From Argyresthia goedartella (Eukaryota; Arthropoda; Insecta; Lepidoptera; Argyresthiidae), in assembly GCA_949825045.1 (NCBI GenBank), contig OX463806.1:39456208-39520207 (forward strand): a stretch of 64,000 bases of DNA, in the 5' to 3' direction. How positions within the stretch are numbered: the first letter of the stretch is position 1; each line of letters begins with the position of its first letter. Shown here in pieces: positions 44,044 to 56,447 of this stretch. Under the pieces are notes generated by a model, which saw only the letters and a program-made list of their open reading frames with translations, did no database searches and was not told where the DNA came from. The translations under genes were made by a program, and so were the position numbers.

Positions 44044-45652
44044 GAATCGTGGCCCAAATGCATCGAGCACGTCATAAAAGAAGAATCGAACATGATGGAG
44101 CTCGATGGTCAGTAAAATTTCAAATGAATGTTGCTAAAGCTAGAAAAGCGGTTTACTCTAGGTTTAAGCGGTTGCTCAAGTTCCTAGATTAATTGAAGAA
44201 AGATTGGATATCACGATAAGATATGTGGCAAATATATAACATATTATATTTTTTATAAAATTGAATGCTCTAATCTCTACCGTTTTTGAATAAGCCACAT
44301 TTCAATATTTCATGTTGATCGCGATATATCGGGCATTATCAGGACGGAAAGTGAGACAGATACGGAGAGGTCGCGGGAGAGTCGGTAGGATGAGGCGCTC
44401 AGCTCATTCCTCGATCCTCGTCGCACCGACGAACGTCCGACTCCGCCGGACCGGAGACGTGGAGTTGCGCTTTCTCTCGTTCCTCAATCCTCTTCGTGGA
44501 TCTGACTCCGGCAGACTATGGAGTATGTTAATTTAGACAGATCGGACCGTTCCATTTCTGTTATTGAGTTATAGACACCTCGATTATACCTCATACATTA
44601 AGGGTATATAAAAGATTTTTAAGGGCATCAAACTGAGAAACGAATTTCGAGATAATAATGCTCTTAAATAAATGGCGTTATTTCCATCAAACAATATTAC
44701 AGGACTAGTGGCTCTGTGAGCTGTAGACCTCGCGAGTGACACTTTGTTTTAATAACATATACAAACTTATAAACGCACCTGGTTACGTACATGGGTTATG
44801 AAAGTAGCCGCACCAATAACTTTGTAAACTACATTTCGCGGTCTTAATCCCAACCAATTTTCAATTAAATGATATTTTAGCCTGTTACTATCATGGTCTC
44901 TACAAATTCAGGTGTCGTTGGATTTGTTAAAATCCGTCGAGCTGTTTGCCTGTAGCGGTTTTTGAAATTTTAAAATCCCTACATCTCCGCCATTTTGAAA
45001 AAAAAACAGAAATTGAATCGACAATAAAACTATTTAACCATCGAAATTTCTCACAAAAATTAACGAGAATCAGTTCAAATTCAGGATAACATCCGGACAC
45101 ACATCATCATCCTGAAACGGAGACGCTTCGCTAGCTCGTTAATTACTGAAAATTCCGTGATATGATAACAGAATGTTTGTCCTGTAAAGTGTAATTTGCT
45201 TAAATCTCAGACGAACGAAATTATTTGGCTTAAATTTCTTTCGCCGTTAAGTTCGCTATCCTGTAAAAATGTCAAATGTCAATAGTTTTTAGTAAGTACT
45301 CAGTACTCAGTTGTCAGTCACAACGTAAACAAATATTGATATTTTTGGTTTTCTATAGTGGTAAAGTTATTGAATTCTTTATATCACAAAGGTGCAAAGT
45401 GAAAGTCAAAGGTACTTTACCACTGTAAATATTATTTCTAAGTATTTAGTGTTTAGTCGTCATTTTTATAGCCCATTTTCTACGTTGGACCCCTATATGA
45501 GAAAAATTACTGTGTGCAAAGGTGTGTCTCCACTAGCGATGTCGCGAATCATTCGAATCGTTTTGAACATTCGCATTCGCACATTCGCATTCGGATTCGC
45601 ATTTGCTAATGTGAAAAATATGACAATCGTGTCATTCCTAGTGTCCACTAAC
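44044..45652. other. fry intron, no exon recognised
   Basis: At the start, ESWPKCIEHVIKEESNMMEL on the plus strand looks like a scrap of Tc1-type transposase tail. A GC-rich stretch at 44330-44530 has no exon signature. The rest is AT-rich. No fry exon could be placed here. Confidence 0.45.
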
Positions 45653-45807
45653 CTGGCACTGAAGATGGTTGCTAGCGCCATGAAGCAGCCGTCGGCGACG
45701 CGCGGGCAGCCGGTGTAGCACTTGTCCACCGTCCAGTCCAGTAGTGGCCCGATATCCGGGTTGCACTCCAGCAGCAGGACTATCGTCTCTCGGGCGAGCT
45801 CGTAGAC
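45653..45807 (-). CDS. fry: Furry (fry) exon F
   Basis: 155 bp with an acceptor CAG before GTCTACG and a donor GTTAGT after GCCAG. It starts in phase 0 and ends with two bases of a codon. It reads VYELARETIVLLLECNPDIG, then LLDWTVDKCYTGCPRVADGC and FMALATIFSAR. The DWxxDRCYTG-type segment is characteristic of Furry and its vertebrate homologues FRY/FRYL, as recalled from the family. Furry is a large scaffold for NDR-type kinases that acts in cell morphogenesis and dendrite patterning. The next exon to the left was not found in the window. Confidence comes from the order of all six exons, not from this one alone. Confidence 0.85.
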
Positions 45808-46648
45808 CTGTTGGGAAACGCGCCGTTTGTGACTGAATCTCCATCCGTACGTCAAAAGTCGCGCGTATCGCAAAGAGCGGAAATTTTTAAATTATTTCGG
45901 CTTGGGCTATAGTTATACCTTTTTATCAGACTCATACCGGTACAAGAACTGGTGGGAATCGGGCCAACAGCGACATTTGTGATAGAGGGGAAGAGAGGCG
46001 TTTGCCCAGCAGAGGGGTGATAAAGGCTAGTAATAATATTATAAATGAGTAATTAAAAAAAATATATAGGACTACGGGAAGTACCCTATAGGAAGCAAAT
46101 TCATCAACTTTGCGGCATATGTTATTTTGAATGCGTTAACCTAGACATTTGTTTTTTAGGGTTCCGTACCTTAAAAATGAAAAAAAAACCGGATCATTCG
46201 TGAGGCTGTCCGTCTGTGTGTATAAGAATATGAAAAGACCTGATAAAGTTGAAATTAAAAGCGCCAATTGACATCAATATCAATGGACTGGCGGTGCTTG
46301 TGAACTTTAATGTATTCTTTATTTGTGGACGTCCACCACAAATATCTGTCGGTAGAGTTGGAGGTAGAGATATTATTCAAGGTTGCCACTTTGATCAGTC
46401 ATCAAAGTTAAAGATCTGTAATACAAATTCATACACCGACATCCCTCCATCATCAAACCGCACTGAGCCATCATTGCTCAATCTTATTTGTATCCGGATG
46501 AAGGCCTGTGCCCCTCGAGGTGAAGTAATGAGCGACATTTATTATTATTTATAAATAAAAAATATGTATCTGTTATCAAAATGTTAAATTTGTCATCAAA
46601 ATGATAGATCTGTCACATAATATCAGTCATCTATCATTTAATCTCCTG
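45808..46648. repeat. fry intron with repeat fragments
   Basis: 46157-46215 has a TAGGGTTCCGTACCTTAAAA piece of the common GGGTTCCGTACC repeat. 46430-46540 is similar to 53460-53560 (CCCTCCATCA, then CCGCACTGAGCCA, then CCTCGAGGTGAAGTAATGAG) and looks like an RTE 3'-end fragment. No exon is seen. Confidence 0.5.
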
Positions 46649-46896
46649 AATACGCTATTTGACTGGTAGTCAAAATAGATACTTTTTAGGAACTGTCAAA
46701 ACAGTTATTTTGATCACGAGTTCTATTAAATACTAGCTTGTGCTTTCAAGTGCTGTGTTTTTTACACAAAATTGAGTTTATAAAATACAATTGCTGGAAA
46801 GATACAATTCTGATAGTGTCTAACGTTTTTGTTGAAATAGGTTCAGCTTGATACATGTTTCTAATTTTATTGGACTACCTTTTCAAATACCGTATT
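46649..46896 (+). repeat. MITE family 1, copy 2
   Basis: 248 bp with inverted ends AATACGCTATTTGAC and CAAATACCGTATT. Same family as 157-404 (opposite strand) and 56222-56447. It lies in the fry intron between exons E and F. Confidence 0.75.
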
Positions 46897-47289
46897 GCAT
46901 TTGAAATAGCAGGGCGAAGTGGTGAGTCAGGGAAGGTGAAGGCTAATGGGAACTTGTTTACAAGGTTACGTTGTTGAATTTTGATGAAGTGTCAAATGCG
47001 ACTTGTTACAATGGCCTTAGTTGTGCAAGATAAATAGAATTCGGATGTAATCATAATCAATCACCTGTCATAACGGCGGCAGCCGATCATGAATTCTATA
47101 GGGATTCAATCGCAAGGACGCTTGTTGTTCATATTGATCCTCTGTATTAAGGTGATTGTTCACAGACGGAAATGGTCATTTTGCAGAAATAACACAGCAA
47201 TAAATAAGTGGAGAAAGAAACTGCAAAAATTGTCTTTCCAAGAGACATTCAGAAATAACATATATAATTATATTCGAAGTCTTTATTGC

Positions 47290-47352
47290 ACGGTAAATTA
47301 ATGCTAAAGACATGAAAACGTAAGTGCAAAGGAGAGCTAATCTCCAAAAAGA
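47290..47352 (-). repeat. CR1-like LINE 3'-end fragment
   Basis: TCTTTATTGCACGG followed by GGAGAGCTAATCTCCAAAAA on the plus strand resembles the 3' UTR of the LINE at 4331-6540 (TTTATTGAACAC, AGGCGAGCTTATCTCTAAAA). A short, old remnant on the minus strand. Confidence 0.5.
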
Positions 47353-47442
47353 GATTCTTATCATCAAACTATCGATGTTAAAATGTGTCATGATGAGGCC
47401 GTTCATCATTGTGTGTGTGTGTGCGCATGCATGCACTTATAG

Positions 47443-48284
47443 CAAATTGCAGTGGGGACCCCACATAGATAAATTGGCTGGTAAATTAAGTTCTGCGGCT
47501 TACGCTGTTAGGAACATCAGGCAAAGCACGGATGTGGCTACATCTAGGCTAGTATATTTTAGTTACTTTCATAGTGTGATGTCCTATGGTATCTTGTTGT
47601 GGGGGAAAGCAGCGGATATTCAAACTATTTTTATTTTACAGAAAAGTGCTATTCGAGCAATTTATAATTTAAAACGAACAGACTCCTTAAGAGAGCTTTT
47701 TAAAGAAATTGACATACTAACAGTAGCTAGTCAATTTATTTTCGAAAATATAATGTATGTACGCAAGAACCTTACAACATTTTCCAAACTTAGCGACAGC
47801 TGTAATGTTAACCTAAGAAATAATCACAGACTATGTGCGCCCCGTTTTAGACTCGCGAAGGTTAGCAATTCTTTCAAGGGTCAGTGCATTCTCTACTACA
47901 ATAAGATACCTCTGGAGATTTTGAAATTGCCATTTGAGCAATTTAAAAAGCATTTTAAAGCGACTTTGTCGAAAAAGGGACATTACAATGTTCAAGATTA
48001 CTTAAATGACAGGACTGTATGGGGTTAATCTGGCTCAACACAGACCTTGCTGTTAATAATTTTGTAATTATTTATTCCTGCTTATTAAATAAAAATAAAT
48101 CATAATTGTATTAGTTAAGCACAACCTATTTTTAAAAGAGATCTAAAAATCAATCTGTGGGAGTTTCTACGCCCTTCTTCTCCCACAGTGGTCCAATGTA
48201 GAGAAGAGCCAAAAATTACGTTTGCTAAGTATATGTAAATATCTACAGTAATAAAGTACTTTGACTATTGACTATTGACTATTG
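47443..48284 (+). mobile_element. LINE 3' end, copy 2
   Basis: Begins at CAAATTGCAGTGGGGACCCC, the same base as copy 1 at 32273, and ends in (TTGACTA)n at 48284. It has a 190-codon RT C-terminal frame and differs from copy 1 by a handful of substitutions and one small indel in the 3' UTR. It sits in the fry intron between exons E and F, on the strand opposite to the gene. Confidence 0.85.
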
Positions 48285-48511
48285 CACTATTCCGTATTCT
48301 GTATTTTATTTGTATAAGTATGTATGATTACCAAAGTTCAACGCGTTAGGGCAGATCATATTGATACTTATTTACGTATTTTCAACTAACCTGAATACCA
48401 GCGTATCATCAAACAATAAATATCTTTATAATATATAAATGCCGTAATAATACAAAGAGCCTGCGCTGCGCTCGCTCCCTTTAGCCGCAGTAAGAGTAGC
48501 GTATTTAGTAC

Positions 48512-48622
48512 CTTATCATTGGTGGAGGAGAGCATCGCACTCAGCCACGGATAGAGTTGTCCGTCTTCTGCCAGCGCCGCAGAGCTGAAGCAAGGTCCGC
48601 AGCTAACCAGCACGCTCATAGC
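48512..48622 (-). CDS. fry: Furry (fry) exon E
   Basis: 111 bp, phase 0 at both sides, acceptor CCCAG before GCTATGAGC and donor GTACTA. It reads AMSVLVSCGPCFSSAALAED, then GQLYPWLSAMLSSTNDK. It follows exon D without loss of frame (ALK then AMS). In the family this is the region just before the VYELARETIVLLL segment. HEAT-like helical repeats are expected here. Confidence 0.85.
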
Positions 48623-49545
48623 CTGGGAAACAGACGACAATATATGAAAAACTAAATCAAAATCAGTCCAGCGGTCGATTCGCTATTTCCGAAGGCGTCT
48701 ACCATTACTCAAAATTGACATTTTTAACAGACGCGTTCAAGGCACATTTTTACATGCGATTGCGACTGTTTTTGAAGGATTTCAATGTACAAGTCGCAAG
48801 TTTGGTTTGATTTTACCAAATTGCAATGACATTCCAAGCGCAATACTTTTAACAGATAGAGAATAGAGTTACAATTGTTTGGGAGCTGGGATGCTGCAGA
48901 TTCACGTCAAAGTTATAACAGCCCTAGTTTGCGGCAAGATATATCAAAAATACTCAACAAAAGGACCCATTAATACAAGATAAACAAAACCAGCAGCTGG
49001 ACACCGCCGTATTGACCTGCTAATCCTTTTCAAAGTTCTGATCAAATCAGGGAGTGTCAAAGCCGGGGGGGTTGGAAAGGCGGAGCCCGCCCATTAAAAG
49101 ATAATTAATAACAGCAGCTGGTATACTTTAAGATATTTTAGTTTTTTGTATCACACACTTCTTAACTTTTTCTCTTAATTAACGGCGAAGAGAATTCTAC
49201 AAAAAATAAACAAACTACGCTGTAGAGGACAAATGAAGGACATTCTGTATTTACGGAGATTTCACAAATCCTTTTTTGGATGGGAAAAACGAAGTTACGT
49301 CAAGCACACAATTATCTCGAAATGATTTTCTGTTTAATTACCTTAAAAATGCTTTAAATGGCCTATTGCTTAACTTTTTTTAGTTAAAAATACATATTTA
49401 TTGTAAAAGTGACAAAAGAAGTAGACTTTACGATATAATTTGAATATTGAACTATTCTACGGATAATAAATATTTTGCGTTTTAAAAAACTGAACATGGT
49501 TAGGGTCACGTGGGTGAATAATTTTTATTAAAATAAAATAAAACG
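48623..49545. other. fry intron, no feature
   Basis: Intron between exons D and E. Nothing was recognised beyond AT-rich unique sequence. Confidence 0.5.
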
Positions 49546-49896
49546 GTCAAGTGCAAGTCGAACTCGCCCACGGAGGGTTCCGTACCATCGTACAATGGTA
49601 GGGATGGTGTGGAGTGAATAGGTTGTATTAAGTTATTGGCGCGGGTACTTTCACACTCCATGTACTTAACTTGTATAATTCATATGTTCTTAAGTGGTGT
49701 ACATATATATAAATTATTTTATTCCGTTTTTTAGTATTTGTTGTTATAGCGGGAACAGAAATACATTATTTGTGAAAATTTCAACTGTCTAACTATCACG
49801 GCTCATGAGATACAGCCTGGTGACAGACGGACGGACGGACGGACAGCGGAGTCTTAGTAATAGGGTCCCGTTTCACCCTTTGGGTACGGAACCCTT
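49546..49896. repeat. GGGTTCCGTACC-ended interspersed repeat
   Basis: Begins with GTCAAGTGCAAGTCGAACTC and GAGGGTTCCGTACC and ends GGGTACGGAACCCTT, so the two ends carry inverted GGGTTCCGTACC. The interior includes a (GGAC)4 stretch and GAGATACAGCCTGGTGACAG. This type of repeat is abundant in moth and butterfly genomes, as recalled, and its class is uncertain. Confidence 0.6.
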
Positions 49897-49972
49897 AACT
49901 AGGGATGTTACGATTTGATCGATCGAACAAAAATAATTATGTTTGAAGTCCTTATCGATTCATTCCATTTAT

Positions 49973-51370
49973 GCCCGGTTCCTATATTTAACGGATCGTC
50001 ATCCGTAAAAGTAACTGTCCGTTTTTCCCTAACCAACTACGAGTCATTAATACCGTTCCACAATTTACTTTCTGTACCTTTTACCTACGGACGTCCGTTG
50101 GTCATAGATGTCATTGAAATACCGACGCGCCCTCTTCACTCAGAGATGTGCGTTTCGTTATATGCAGGATTGAAATTTGTAATAAGATAAAGTTCAAGCC
50201 GATACAAATTAGATTTAAGCTGGGTTTACACGAGGCCAATGCTGGCTGCCAGTCTCACTGGCTTGTTGTTGTAAACCTTGTTTTAGCCTTGTAAAATCAA
50301 GCCAAGTCAGCTGGCGGCCAGTGCCGGGGTGAATAGAGCGCCCATCTAGCTAGGTTTACACGAGGCCATTACTGGCTGAAAGTCTCACTAGCGCCAGTGC
50401 CACTGGCTTCGTGTATCTGCATCTTTACATACGAATTGATCTTAGAGTTCTCTAAACTTGTGATGTTTATTAGAGCTACACGAACGCAGGCATCTTCGTG
50501 ACATATTTTTTTCCTTATCAAACTTAATAGAATGCATAGAATACATAACAAGGACGGAACGTTCATCGCGCGAAAAAGACATTTGACTCGACATTGACAT
50601 CCATCAATTGAAATAAGTATACATATATCCTGCAAAAAGTTTGAGTCTTCTTCTAGTCGACAAATTCTTCAAAAAATACAAAGTGTATAATACATTTCAA
50701 ACGACCAGGTTTGAAATGTATATTAAGCCGGTGAGTACCTATCATCTTCCCATTTGATTTATCTACAACTTTGTCTGCTGCCTAGTAGGCATGCAACGTT
50801 TTTGCCTCGGCACCTAAATCTTCATTCAGGGCTAAGACTCAGGGATATTTCTGTCGGTTCTTTCGTTCTAGTCGCTCCCTCATGGCTGAGGATCGTGACC
50901 GTCATGATTGTTGGTACGGAGCTTGTTCAGTGATCTCCCATTTGTTCTGTCCTGGGCTGCATGTTTTGTCTATTATCTTCTGCTGAGTCAGTCTCGCTGG
51001 AGTTCGATAAAATTTCGAACACTTCTCTGTCACTATCTGATGAACTGGTCATTTTAAATTCAAAATTACAGCGAAAACAGTGAAATATAAAATTTAACCG
51101 ACCGAAATTGAGGGGTAACCAAGTGACATTACGAATAGTTATCTGGAAAGTCTACTGACGTTTAAAATATTTATAGGAACGCAACCAAGTGACATCTCCA
51201 TGCAATACGCTTACGCTCCGTTGCCGGTAACCCTCCCATCCGTTAGTAGCCAGCCGTCGGTTGGTTGCATAACGAGACGTTTGTTATAGGAACGGTTTTA
51301 GCTTACGCCTCGTAGAATTAACTACCATTCGTAACTAAAACGGATCGTTTTTGAAATATAGGAACCGGGC
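49973..51370. mobile_element. non-autonomous DNA transposon, about 1.4 kb
   Basis: The ends GCCCGGTTCCTATATTT are in inverted orientation at 49973 and 51370. Further inside, both halves contain ACGGATCG/CGATCCGT and ACCGTTCC motifs. There is no transposase ORF. The flanks AT/AT give no clear duplication. It lies in the fry intron between exons D and E. Confidence 0.55.
50219..50420. repeat. tandem/inverted repeat cluster
   Basis: The segment GGTTTACACGAGGCCA with CTGGCTGNNAGTCTCACT occurs at 50223-50262 and again at 50353-50392. A reversed echo (GCCACTGGCTTCGTGTA) follows. Probably two abutting MITEs of one family. Confidence 0.55.
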
Positions 51371-52216
51371 ATTAATCGATGTTTTTAAGCAACCGTTGAT
51401 TATGTTATTCTGATATGTGACAATTCTATGGGAAATTCAATTTCAAATTGTCAAATCGACCAATCATAATCGCTACAAAAGACAGTCCGTAAAATAATCA
51501 CGTTTGATTTGTCAATTGAAGTGGCCATTCCTAAAACTCAAAGTTGGCATGATATGGCTATGACATTTGCCAAAAGTGACCTATATTTTTTGCCCTACTT
51601 CAGTTAAGGATTAGCTTTAAGTTTTCATGATTTATTATTTTAGCCAGGTAGGGTAACTGAGGCATCACTTTCCTCCGTTCAGACGCAGCAGAAAGAGGGT
51701 GATGTGGGTTAGTGTATTGGTGTGTGTCTATCGTAGACCAATAAAGGTATTTAAAAAATAATAAATTAACAAACATGCCTGACAAGCCGACGCTGCCGGC
51801 TTCAAACTAAACTAAATAAAAATATTAGTACGGAACAAAATATTTTGTTAGTTTTGAAGCCTTCGCAATTTAAAAACATATGGCGCTGGTTCATATCCGG
51901 CTCGAAAGACCATGTGGGCAGCAAAGGCCTACACTTGATGCAACGAAGGAAAAGGCACCAGAACTAATTTTATATATTTATCGCACCTTGCGCACATTCT
52001 CCGACGCGGAGGTCGGAGAGGAAGAGGAAAATACAATGTTGCCCTATCAAAATACTGAAATATTACAAAGTAGAATGGTGTTAGTGTTGCCAATACGCGT
52101 CCCGCATCCCATTCCCATTCGAGATGGCAGAGGCACAAATGTGCCCACGTTTAGCCAGTTATTTACTCCATTTTGTCACACATGGTTGATTGCAGGTTCT
52201 GTTAGTGTAGTATTAC
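51371..52216. other. fry intron, no exon
   Basis: No coding segment supported. The open frame at 51880-52221 on the plus strand has no recognisable domain and opposes the gene. Confidence 0.5.
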
Positions 52217-52374
52217 CTTGAGCGCGGCGAGGTGCGTGCGCTCGTCGGTCTCCGGCGGCGGCGGCTGCGGCACGAGCGCGCCCAGGTGCCGGGCCAGCGG
52301 GCCGCACCATCCGGAGAACAGCACGAACAGGTTCAGGCGCAGCGGCCGCGGGACCAGCGTGCTGTATGTCTCCA
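52217..52374 (-). CDS. fry: Furry (fry) exon D
   Basis: 158 bp, acceptor GGCAG and donor GTAATA. It starts with two bases that complete the codon from exon C and ends on a full codon. It reads ETYSTLVPRPLRLNLFVLFS, then GWCGPLARHLGALVPQPPPP and ETDERTHLAALK. The LFVLFSGWCGP segment corresponds to the LFILFSQWAGP-like segment remembered from vertebrate FRY. It is GC-rich compared with the introns, as are all the fry exons here. Confidence 0.85.
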
Positions 52375-53344
52375 CTGCCACATACAACACAAAGTCACTA
52401 AAGTTATTTATCACTGTATCTATAGACATTTATCGTCATTTTTAAACGCCGACGACAAAGAGGGGTGTTATAACTTTGAAGTGTCTGTTCTTCTGTTTGT
52501 ATGTGTGTGTGTCTGTGTGTATGTCTGTCTGTGGCACTCTAGAGCTAAAACGGGTGGACAGATTTTAATGCGGTTTTTTGTAAATGATAGTATACATCCC
52601 TGCGATGGTTCTTAGCTATGATTAATCAAAACATTTCTATAAGTTCTACCACCAAGCTGTCATTAGCGCAATGAATCAATATGTCAATCAGTTGGAAATC
52701 ATCATGATTAATTATTACTAACTTTACGTAACAATAACATCATTTGCACTAAATCACCTATTATGCAGATCCTACACAAAGATAGTGCTCTATTCTCATC
52801 ACAAATTGTAAGAGCCTAGATAAATCTACGTCTGTAGTATTATGCATACTTTATTCTTAATCCATAGGTGCCTGGCGGCGTTTAGGGACGCCATTTTAAC
52901 ATTATAGGTTTTGAATTTTATTACCAGGTCCAGTTCTCCAGGGGTTAAATAAGCAAAGTAATAGTGACACAGTAATAGGGCAGGATATTTGCCATGTAGG
53001 TAAGACGAAAGGTGGACCAAAGCGGTAACAGGTTACCCAGAACGGCTAATCGTTCTGTGAGCAGACCACCAGCCCGATGGACTTGATGGCATATTCGCCA
53101 TAGCTGACAGGACGGAAGAAGTTGGCGTAGAAAAGAAGAGGTCGTTACTCAAGTGTACGTGCTAAAAGGAAACCACGATTATGATGATGGTCTTACTTTA
53201 TTCCCTGAGTTTATGGGTCGTAGGTGTTGGAAGCTTCCGTGGCAAAGCGGTATCCGCGCATCGGAAACGATCGTGCGGGTAGCAAAATCTGGCCGAGACG
53301 GGCACCGGATGGGTGTCCGTTCAACGTGGCATTTGTTTCCAAAG
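52375..53344. other. fry intron between C and D, first part
   Basis: No exon or element could be defined. GT-rich microsatellite-like sequence at 52498-52530 and otherwise unique sequence. Confidence 0.45.
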
Positions 53345-53570
53345 CTTCCGTGTTTTTGATGACACGTTAAGGTCCCGGCTACTATCGCTACTCGGTGGTA
53401 GTAGTCGTAAAGCTGTGTCAGAGGCCCTAATTTGATAACTACTGACAGTCCGGTTGGCCACAAGCCCGACACCCCTCCATCAACCCGCACTGAGCCAGTG
53501 GGGAGTAGTATGGCTCAACCTTATCCGGGTCAAAGCCCGTGGCCCTCGGTGGGGTCTTAGCTCGGTCGTG
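53345..53570. repeat. RTE 3'-end fragment
   Basis: Contains GACACGTTAAGGTCCCGGCT, a GGTGGTAGTAGTCG turn and CCCTCCATCAACCCGCACTG. These are segments recalled from the 3' UTR of lepidopteran RTE elements, and they are partly repeated at 46430-46540. Confidence 0.5.
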
Positions 53571-53751
53571 CCTGGATGTCGTATAGTGTTGTATATCATG
53601 TCTAGCTCAAATCAGTCGTATTGTCTATCAAAGTCAGTAGTTTGTCGTCTGTGTTGGAGGCTGCCAGGATAATCATGGCACCCGTCAGTGTGTTTCGCCA
53701 GTCATTTTGCCATTACCACCAGCAGTGGGTGAATTAATGAATTGCGCTCAC

Positions 53752-53909
53752 ACGGGAAGCTGGCCACCAGCTCTGTGATGAGATCGGCGAAGGCGCGTCG
53801 CAGCACGCAAGTGGCGTCCTTGTCGCTCTCGCTGTCAAGGCACTGTCGCGCTCCCTCTAGGTACTCGATGAGGTACGGGTGCAGGACGCCGCCTTCCAGT
53901 GAGTACGGG
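53752..53909 (-). CDS. fry: Furry (fry) exon C
   Basis: 158 bp, acceptor TCCCAG and donor GTGAGC. It reads SPYSLEGGVLHPYLIEYLEG, then ARQCLDSESDKDATCVLRRA and FADLITELVASFP. It begins with one base completing exon B's last codon and leaves one base for exon D. The second GT (GTGAGC) was preferred over GTGTGA two bases earlier, because only the former keeps the frame into exon D. Confidence 0.85.
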
Positions 53910-54431
53910 CTGGGAAACACGAGATTCGTTACAAACAGACGAGACATAACATGTCAAGTTCATGACAAAGCTTCAGAACTAGAAGTCCACTCCCTATTGT
54001 AACACGTTTACACTTGGTGGTGGACAGGCTATCTACATACATACATACAGTGGTGGTCATATAATTAACAACGCTTATTTGAAGGGAAGATTTTTTCAAA
54101 CTAACAAGTATATATGCACGTATTTTTTTGTATTTCTTTCGGTATCGCAAAACTTTTCCATACTAACGGTACATTCATTGATACACATGATTGGCTTAAA
54201 AATAAATAGATAAACTTTATACATAAGATATGATCCTAGTATTACAACTTACTGGCTGGTCACGTTATTAAGAACTCTGAATAGTTTTTATTGATTCAAA
54301 TTTAAATAAAGAACCCTATGGCTTTGTGGTTATAGGTCACAATGCATATAATTTTGGCGCCATTTAGTGTTGTAATAGTAGTTTATGTGACTGATACATA
54401 ATGCCTAATTATGTACAGTTACATACACTAG

Positions 54432-54661
54432 TTTATCTACACACATATCATAAGCTCTCTTTGATATGTTCAGGAACCGCATGTTTGACCGGCATTGTGG
54501 CATTGAGTTGTTTAGCTTGTTCTGTAGTACCAACTTCACAGACAAAGTAGGGGCGGCACGCAGGCGGGCGTAGTTTTTACAAAGTAGTTTAACATTATGC
54601 TGATCGTAACGTGCGGTTTTTGGACGCATTAAAGAGGGTTTATGATACGTGTGTGGATAAA
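54432..54661 (-). repeat. MITE family 2, copy B
   Basis: Inverted ends TTTATCTACACACATATCAT and ATGATACGTGTGTGGATAAA. Shorter than copy A because of an internal deletion. Inserted in the Tc1 element just upstream of its transposase. Confidence 0.8.
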
Positions 54662-54675
54662 AGTCTCAAAGGTGA

Positions 54676-55730
54676 TTGCTTCATATGAAAAAAAATGGGG
54701 AAAATAAAAGTTGTGATAAATCTACAAGGGAGGTGATAATAAAACTTCGCGAGAAGAATTGTTCGTATAAAAAGATAGCCGACCATCTGCAATGCGCAAA
54801 AACGATGGTTTTCCACGCTATGAAGCATTCTGCCACGTATTACACTACTTCAAATGTTCCCAGTGTACCTAAACAGAGAAAGTCATCTCGTCGAGATGAT
54901 CGAAATATCGTTCGTTTGACAAAACAAAATCCTTTTAAAGAGTCTAATCAGCTGAGAAAATAATATTTTGGGGAAAACAACCCTTCAGCAATCTCGGCAC
55001 GCAATATTGGAAGGCGTTTGGTAGAAAAAAGTTGCACGGAAGGATAGCAAGGAAGGTGCCTACGTTGAAACGGTGCCATAGGCAAGCCCGGTTTGCATTT
55101 GCAAGAAGTTATGTAAACTGGACAGTTAGTCAGTGGAAAAAATGATCTTTTTTCTAACGAGACAAAAATAAACAGGGTATGTTCTGGTGGAAAACGATAT
55201 GTACGACGCCCTCCGAATAAAACATTCGACCCTAAGTAACTAAGTAAAAAGACATTAAAGCATAGTGGCGGAAATTTAAAAATTTAGGGATGTTTTTCTG
55301 GACATGGTGTTGGAACTGTTAAGCTGGTAAAAGGAAATGTGGATCAATTCCGATACAAAAATATAATGGAAGAAACAATGTTACCTTATGCTGAAGACGT
55401 GCTTCTGGTTATTTGGACATTCCAGCACGACACTATCCTAAGCATACTGCACGCACCGTTAAGGAATTTCTAACATCGCAATCAGTTTCTGTCTTAGATT
55501 GACCAGCTAACAGCCCAGATCTAAACCCAATAGAGCAACTTTTTCTTGCGAAGTCAACAAATAGGTTTCAAATCGACAGTGTGGCAATCTAAGAGAGCTT
55601 TACAACGTTTTCTTAAAAGAATGGAACTATATCTCTGTTGTGAAATGTCAAAAATGTATAGAGTCAATGCCTCGCCGGTGTAAAGCAGTAATTAAAAGCC
55701 GTGGACATGCTACTAACTATTAATATTAGT
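54676..55730 (+). pseudogene. Tc1 transposase (DD34E), degenerate
   Basis: Open only for the first 95 codons (DKSTREVIIKLREKNCSYKK, the paired-type HTH). It then continues through stops and frameshifts with FWWKTICTTPSE, a damaged DNDPKHTARTV region and ANSPDLNPIEQLF. If the frame is corrected, 34 residues separate the second Asp from the Glu, the classic DD34E spacing. It is inactive. Confidence 0.8.
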
Positions 55731-56221
55731 TTAAAATTTATTAAATTGCTTTTTTCTTTACACACTTCACATTAATGTGATTTATTTAATCTAAGTTTCA
55801 TATAAAAAACTCTCGAGCAGTTTAATAAATCGTTCTTAATTATTTGTCCGGCTTCATTACTATTTGAATTTGTTACTATAGAGAATAAATAAAATTTGTA
55901 AAAAAATAGTAAGCGATTTTATTCTTTAATCCTAATCCCGTGTTCTATTCATGGAGCTATTCCATAACATAACTAGTTACTTCTAAGAAGAAACATACAA
56001 CTACAAATGACATGATTTAGATAAAAAAAACTGGAACTTCAAATCATTCTTAATTATGTGACCACAAGTGTATATCATCATTTAACAAGACAATTTCCTC
56101 GGCCATAGTATCTAATAATATTTTTTCACAGTATCTTTCAACAGTCGGTTAGAAATATCCGATAATAAAAATAAGGGCAGAAGTTGTACGAGTAGGTCAA
56201 TCTCGTTTTGCGTCAATCCCC

Positions 56222-56447
56222 AATACGGTATTTGACTGCTAGTCAAAACGGTAATTTTGCTCACGAGTTCTATAAAATACTAGCATGTGACGTCATAGTC
56301 AAATGCTGAGTTTTTAACAAAAAAATGAGTTTATAAAATGCAACTGATGTAAATATACAATTCTGATATTGTCAAATGATTTTGTTGAAATAGGTTCAGC
56401 TTGAAACACGTTTCTAGATTTATTGGACTACTGGCAAATACCGTATT
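56222..56447 (+). repeat. MITE family 1, copy 3
   Basis: 226 bp with inverted ends AATACGGTATTTGAC and CAAATACCGTATT. It shares TTGTTGAAATAGGTTCAGCT with copy 2. In the fry intron between exons B and C. Confidence 0.8.

Larger units (their letters stand above)
54048..56070 (+). mobile_element. Tc1-like DNA transposon (DD34E), decayed
   Basis: Terminal inverted repeats CAGTGGTGGTCATATAATTA and, read inward from the right, CACTTGTGGTCACATAATTA, flanked by TA (54046-54047 and 56071-56072). The transposase coding region is at 54676-55730, and a family-2 MITE is inserted at 54432-54661. It lies in the fry intron between exons B and C. Confidence 0.85.

Noticed and set aside
43265..44110. A complete second transposase gene on the plus strand
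   Set aside because: Only scattered tail-like pieces (43265-43465 and 44044-44110) are seen, with no catalytic residues between them.
1..45652. Search for the fry exon after exon F
   Set aside because: No segment matching the expected LLNLVLFK-like continuation with AG/GT borders was found on the minus strand. A short or diverged exon could have been missed.
51880..52221. An open frame of 113 codons opposite fry
   Set aside because: No recognisable domain, no splice context, and it overlaps the intron and the edge of fry exon D on the other strand.
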